Translations under genes and position numbers: made by a program
Notes under the pieces: model-generated
What the model was told of the DNA's origin: nothing
The model's input: only the letters and a program-made list of their open reading frames with translations
Databases searched by the model: none
Assembly (NCBI GenBank): GCA_003021325.1
Contig: PXQM01000107.1
Span: 29,826-36,473, forward strand
DNA length: 6,648 bases
Direction of reading: 5' to 3'
DNA from: Halobacteriales archaeon QH_10_70_21
GTDB lineage: Archaea > Halobacteriota > Halobacteria > Halobacteriales > Haloarculaceae
Shown: one piece after another, positions 6,026 through 6,648 of the stretch
Layout of the letters: every line of letters begins with the position of its first letter
Numbering within the stretch: position 1 is the stretch's first letter

Positions 6026-6648
<623 letters not shown>

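Overview
The window looks like a piece of a haloarchaeal (class Halobacteria) chromosome. It is very GC-rich, the predicted proteins are strongly acidic, and promoters carry archaeal TATA boxes rather than bacterial -35/-10 pairs. Two genes appear leaderless, with a TATA box about 26-28 nt before the ATG. One extracytoplasmic protein carries a twin-arginine lipoprotein signal followed by a Thr/Glu/Asp-rich linker, which is typical of haloarchaea. The genus cannot be told from the sequence alone.

Layout. (1) 1-114, plus strand: the last 37 codons of a gene that resembles the C-terminus of PQQ-dependent sugar (glucose/sorbosone-type) dehydrogenases. (2) 122-2012, minus strand: a two-gene operon. 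The promoter-proximal gene (2012-916) encodes an AAA/STAND-like protein with a degenerate P-loop and a probable C-terminal winged helix. As given, it is broken by two changes of reading frame, at about 1811-1818 and 1484-1488. The second gene (922-122) overlaps it by a few bases and encodes a small MscS-type mechanosensitive channel. (3) 2013-2400: a 388-nt gene-free stretch holding the operon promoter and an unexplained 110-bp structured element bounded by perfect 16-bp inverted repeats (2243-2352). (4) 2401-4516: a divergent pair, a universal stress protein (minus) and an NhaC-family Na+/H+ antiporter (plus). They share a short, nearly symmetric promoter region. (5) 4517-4855: a GC-rich gene-free stretch with two adjacent perfect hairpins and the promoter of the next operon. 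(6) 4856-6648, plus strand: a Tat-exported BMP/PnrA-family lipoprotein, followed after 27 nt by the first two-thirds of its ABC ATPase, cut by the window edge. This is the start of a nucleoside-type ABC importer; the permease genes would be expected downstream.

How the genes may work together. Several of the genes concern the cell envelope: ion homeostasis (NhaC with a neighbouring USP), turgor or ion release (MscS) and solute import (BMP/ABC). The most unusual parts are the ATPase-like protein translationally linked to an MscS channel, which may be a sensor/effector pair, and the 110-bp inverted-repeat element between this operon and the USP gene. Neither can be assigned a function from sequence alone.
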